DNA of 44,870 nt from JABMPO01 sp964539785 (lineage in GTDB: Bacteria; Fidelibacterota; Marinisomatia; Marinisomatales; TCS56), in assembly GCA_964539785.1 (NCBI GenBank), contig CAZIJQ010000017.1, positions 1-44,870 on the forward strand. The letters are read 5' to 3'. Below the pieces are notes generated by a model. It was given only the letters and a program-made list of their open reading frames with translations, was not told where the DNA came from and made no database searches. Shown here one piece after another: positions 42,433 through 44,870 of the stretch. A program made the position numbers and the translations under genes. Numbering within the stretch: the first letter of the stretch is position 1; the number at the start of each line of letters is the position of its first letter.

Positions 42433-43410
42433 CTATTTTTTCCGATTCAATACCAGTTCCGAAAAAGCCAGCAGGTTGCCGCGCTCAGCTTCAGGGATAA
42501 TTTCCAGCTTGGCCAAAGCGTCTGCTATTAGCTCCCCGGTCATTTTCCGGCATAGTTCCAGTATTCCCGTCACCCGGTAATAATCATAATAAGCTGAACA
42601 TAATTCTAACTCGGATAGATCAGTTTGTTCCGCCTGAAAACGCTGCCATTCGTCGGCATTTCTTTCCCGGGCCAGGATAGTAAGCGCCGTCTGTTTACCA
42701 GCGGCGATATCGCTACCGAGACTTTTTCCCATTTTCGCCGGCGATGCACTAATTTCCAGCATATCATCCTGAATCTGGAAGGCCTGGCCCAAAATGACTC
42801 CGTATTCATACAAAGCCTGGCAGGTATCCCGGGATTGATCCCCCAGCATTCCACCCAACTCGGCGCATAATCCGATCAGGTTTCCGGTCTTTTTGGTAAC
42901 CATCATGAGGTATTGGTCCATGGTGATATTATTATCATCCTCGAACTCTTTATCGTAGGCCTGTCCCTCACAGACTTCCAGGATCGCTTCATTGAAACGA
43001 GTCCAGCAGAGTAGCGGATTGGTTTCAACTTTTCCGATCAACAACTGACTGATAGCGAAGATTCCATCACCGGTTAAAATAGCGGTCGATTCATCCCACT
43101 TATTATGCACAGTAGGCTGGCCATGGCGTTGATCATCGCCATCCATGATATCATCATGAACCAGAGTGAAATTGTGCAATAATTCGACTGCCAGACCGGC
43201 ATTCTTCAGATCGGATGCAGACGCTGAGTAGATTTCCCCGACCAATTGTAATAAAATGGGTCGCAAACGCTTACCCTTGCCCGCAATGATATAACGCACC
43301 GGATCGTATAGATAACGGGGCTCAGCTGGCAAATCCAGCTCATCCAGCCCCTTTTGGATTTCACCCTGCAGCCGTGCAATCAGCTGCAGGTAATCGTCAG
43401 TGCCCGCCAT
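42433..43410 (-). CDS. Trans-isoprenyl diphosphate synthase
   Basis: Chain-elongating prenyltransferase of the IspA/IspB class; 325 aa. GKGKRLRP (44-51) binds pyrophosphate. The first aspartate-rich motif is DDIMD at 86-90. GQAFQIQDDMLE carries the second motif, DDMLE at 215-219, where the usual final Asp is Glu. KTGNLIGLCAELG follows the family pattern. Residues before the first motif (LLHNFTLVH) do not let me fix product length. I start at ATG 43410: the open frame extends to 43494 inside the mutase gene, but that stretch is a shadow. The two genes then overlap by 14 bases. Confidence 0.9.
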   Translation of the reverse strand: MAGTDDYLQLIARLQGEIQKGLDELDLPAEPRYLYDPVRYIIAGKGKRLRPILLQLVGEIYSASASDLKNAGLAVELLHNFTLVHDDIMDGDDQRHGQPTVHNKWDESTAILTGDGIFAISQLLIGKVETNPLLCWTRFNEAILEVCEGQAYDKEFEDDNNITMDQYLMMVTKKTGNLIGLCAELGGMLGDQSRDTCQALYEYGVILGQAFQIQDDMLEISASPAKMGKSLGSDIAAGKQTALTILARERNADEWQRFQAEQTDLSELELCSAYYDYYRVTGILELCRKMTGELIADALAKLEIIPEAERGNLLAFSELVLNRKK

Positions 43411-44767
43411 CCAGTTCGATCTTGCCGAAAGATTGTAATTTGGTGAGCACCAAATCCTTGATTTCTTCCATGCGCTCCGGGGTGCTGGCTTCAAACCGGC
43501 AGACGATCACCGGCTGGGTATTGGATGCACGCACCAGCCCCCAACCATCGCCAAATTTGATTCGGACTCCATCAACATCAATTACTTCATAATTAGCGCT
43601 GAAGAATTCCGCCGCTTCCCTGGCAATCCGGAATTTCTCCTCGTCCGATTCGCACATCAACCGCATTTCCGGCGTGGAATAATATTTTGGTATATCCGCC
43701 GTCAACTCCGATAATTTCTTATCACTCCGGGATAGCAGCTGGACCAGCCGGGCGGCAACATAGGTAGCATCATCATAGCCGTAATAATCATCGGCAAAGA
43801 AGATGTGGCCACTCATTTCACCGCCGAATTTGCAATTCAATTCGCGCATCTTCACTTTGATCAAAGAATGGCCGGTTTTCCACATGACCGGATTCCCGCC
43901 ATTTTTGATGATCATGTCTTCCAGAGCCTGGGAGCATTTAACATCGAACAGGATGTCATCACCCGGTTCCACAATCTCCGGCAGGAATAGTGACATCAAC
44001 TGGTCAGCCCAGATAATTTTACCCGTTTCGTCCACTACACCAACCCGGTCGGCGTCACCATCAAAGGAAAGACCCACGTCGTATTTACCAGTTTTCATCA
44101 AGGTGATCAATTCGGTGAGGTTGGCTTCCACGGTGGGATCGGGATGGTGATTGGGAAAACTGCCATCGATGTCGCAGAATAATTCGGTTAATTCAGCACC
44201 CAGTTCTTTGAAAATTATAGGCGAGTTGATACAGGCGGCGGCGTTACCGCAATCCATGACGACCCGTACCGGTCTTTCCAGTTTGATCTTGCTCAAAATC
44301 ATCTGCTCATAATCAGCCTTAATCTCATGGCGGACTTCTTTGCCATCACCAACAGCAAAAAGACCCGATTCAATGATCTGACGAATCTCCTGGATCTGCT
44401 GACCGTAAACGGCGCCGCGCTGGTAACTCAGCTTGAAGCCGTTATACTCCGGGGGATTGTGGCTGCCGGTGATCTGAACGGCGCCAGCCACATCCAGGTG
44501 AAACATGGAGAAATAATTGACCGGTGTTGGCAGCAAGCCCAGATCGATCACATCGACGCCAGTGGACAATACACCGCGCTTGAATTGCTCCATTAAACTG
44601 GGAGTAGTTAAACGGATATCGCCGGAAAGCGTTATTTCGCGCCCCCCTTGATTTGCTACAAAAGTACCGTAGCCTTTACCTAACAATTCCACCACGTCTG
44701 GTGGAAAATCTTCAGCTACATTGCCGCGAATGTCGTATTCGCGAAACATATAAGGATTAATTTTCAC
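43397..44767 (-). CDS. manB: Phosphomannomutase/phosphoglucomutase
   Basis: Alpha-D-phosphohexomutase that interconverts hexose-6-P and hexose-1-P. The 456-aa protein has the active phosphoserine S102 in TGSHNPPEYNG. The Mg-binding loop is DGDADR at 236-241. The sugar-binding GGEMSGHIFF and a C-terminal phosphate-binding segment (RASNTQPVIVCRFEA) complete the four domains. AlgC/ManB type is likely. The start is GTG 44767, five bases after GAGGT; no better ATG gives the conserved MFREYDIRG. It heads the four-gene minus-strand run 44767-40740. Confidence 0.92.
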   Translation of the reverse strand: MKINPYMFREYDIRGNVAEDFPPDVVELLGKGYGTFVANQGGREITLSGDIRLTTPSLMEQFKRGVLSTGVDVIDLGLLPTPVNYFSMFHLDVAGAVQITGSHNPPEYNGFKLSYQRGAVYGQQIQEIRQIIESGLFAVGDGKEVRHEIKADYEQMILSKIKLERPVRVVMDCGNAAACINSPIIFKELGAELTELFCDIDGSFPNHHPDPTVEANLTELITLMKTGKYDVGLSFDGDADRVGVVDETGKIIWADQLMSLFLPEIVEPGDDILFDVKCSQALEDMIIKNGGNPVMWKTGHSLIKVKMRELNCKFGGEMSGHIFFADDYYGYDDATYVAARLVQLLSRSDKKLSELTADIPKYYSTPEMRLMCESDEEKFRIAREAAEFFSANYEVIDVDGVRIKFGDGWGLVRASNTQPVIVCRFEASTPERMEEIKDLVLTKLQSFGKIELDGGH

Positions 44768-44870
44768 AGATTACCTCGTAAAAGTGTTAAAGTGCTAATG
44801 TATTAAATAATTACCAGGAAAATTTACGGATTTATTGGATAGGATTCTATGAGGGGATCGATAAATAAAA

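Noticed and set aside
43411..43494. Upstream extension of the prenyl synthase
   Set aside because: It lies inside the mutase gene and shows no similarity to the family; ATG 43410 fits better.
1..44870. tRNA, rRNA, CRISPR, insertion sequence, prophage or attachment site
   Set aside because: I looked for cloverleaf-type ends, repeat-spacer arrays, transposase or integrase motifs and long terminal repeats and saw none. A tRNA scan and an Rfam search would be decisive.

Overview
This is an ordinary chromosomal segment of a Gram-negative-type bacterium, probably of the FCB (Fibrobacterota-Chlorobiota-Bacteroidota) assemblage or an uncultured relative. Five things support this. The sigma-70 factor is short (280 aa, no region 1.1), as in Bacteroidota. 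A secreted C25 peptidase of PorU type carries a type IX secretion C-terminal domain. MurE has the DNPR motif of meso-diaminopimelate-adding enzymes. A DUF151 nuclease with a UVR tail is present. Several start regions carry a TTG-N19/20-TAnnTTTG promoter like that of Bacteroidota. Base composition is moderately AT-rich. A species or phylum cannot be fixed from the sequence alone.

Layout. (1) 1-1486, minus strand: the 5' end of an unknown gene running off the window, the sigma factor, and a coiled-coil protein with a histone H1-like tail. (2) 1487-1887: gene-free divergent region. (3) 1888-7087, plus: porU, maf, rodZ. (4) 7103-7483, minus: small four-helix membrane protein. (5) 7565-24371, plus: a complete, tightly overlapping division and cell wall (dcw) cluster, mraZ-rsmH-ftsL-ftsI-murE-murF-mraY-murD-ftsW-murG-murC-murB-ftsQ-ftsA-ftsZ, headed by what looks like an autoregulatory MraZ box. 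ddl is absent from the cluster. (6) 24509-24745, minus: rpmB. (7) 24835-26271: a GNAT acetyltransferase and a dus-type tRNA-dihydrouridine synthase. (8) 26398-34063: P5C dehydrogenase, a COG2403 GTPase / cyclic-2,3-DPG-synthetase-like protein, sucCD, ndk, then a SPOR lipoprotein and an unrecognised polytopic membrane protein with clustered cysteines. (9) 34174-40739: yceD-rpmF-plsX-fabH-fabD-fabG-acpP-fabF-rnc, the classic ribosome/fatty-acid operon. (10) 40740-44767, minus: DUF151 nuclease, phosphoglucose/phosphomannose isomerase, trans-prenyl diphosphate synthase and phosphomannomutase.

How the genes work together. Most of the window serves envelope growth. The dcw cluster makes lipid II and builds the divisome. 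RodZ links to the elongation machinery. The fab operon supplies acyl chains. The prenyl synthase probably supplies isoprenoid chains, and the sugar isomerase/mutase pair probably supplies hexose phosphates for surface polysaccharide. The SPOR protein may bring a small envelope module to septal peptidoglycan. Genes 26398-32042 connect proline/glutamate catabolism with the TCA cycle and nucleotide balance.

I found no tRNA, rRNA, CRISPR array, insertion sequence, prophage or toxin/defence island. No clearly novel system stands out. The best leads are the SPOR-lipoprotein/cysteine-loop membrane pair (32075-34063), the coiled-coil/H1-tail protein upstream of the sigma factor, the COG2403 GTPase in a catabolic setting, and a consistent Bacteroidota-like promoter grammar across the window.
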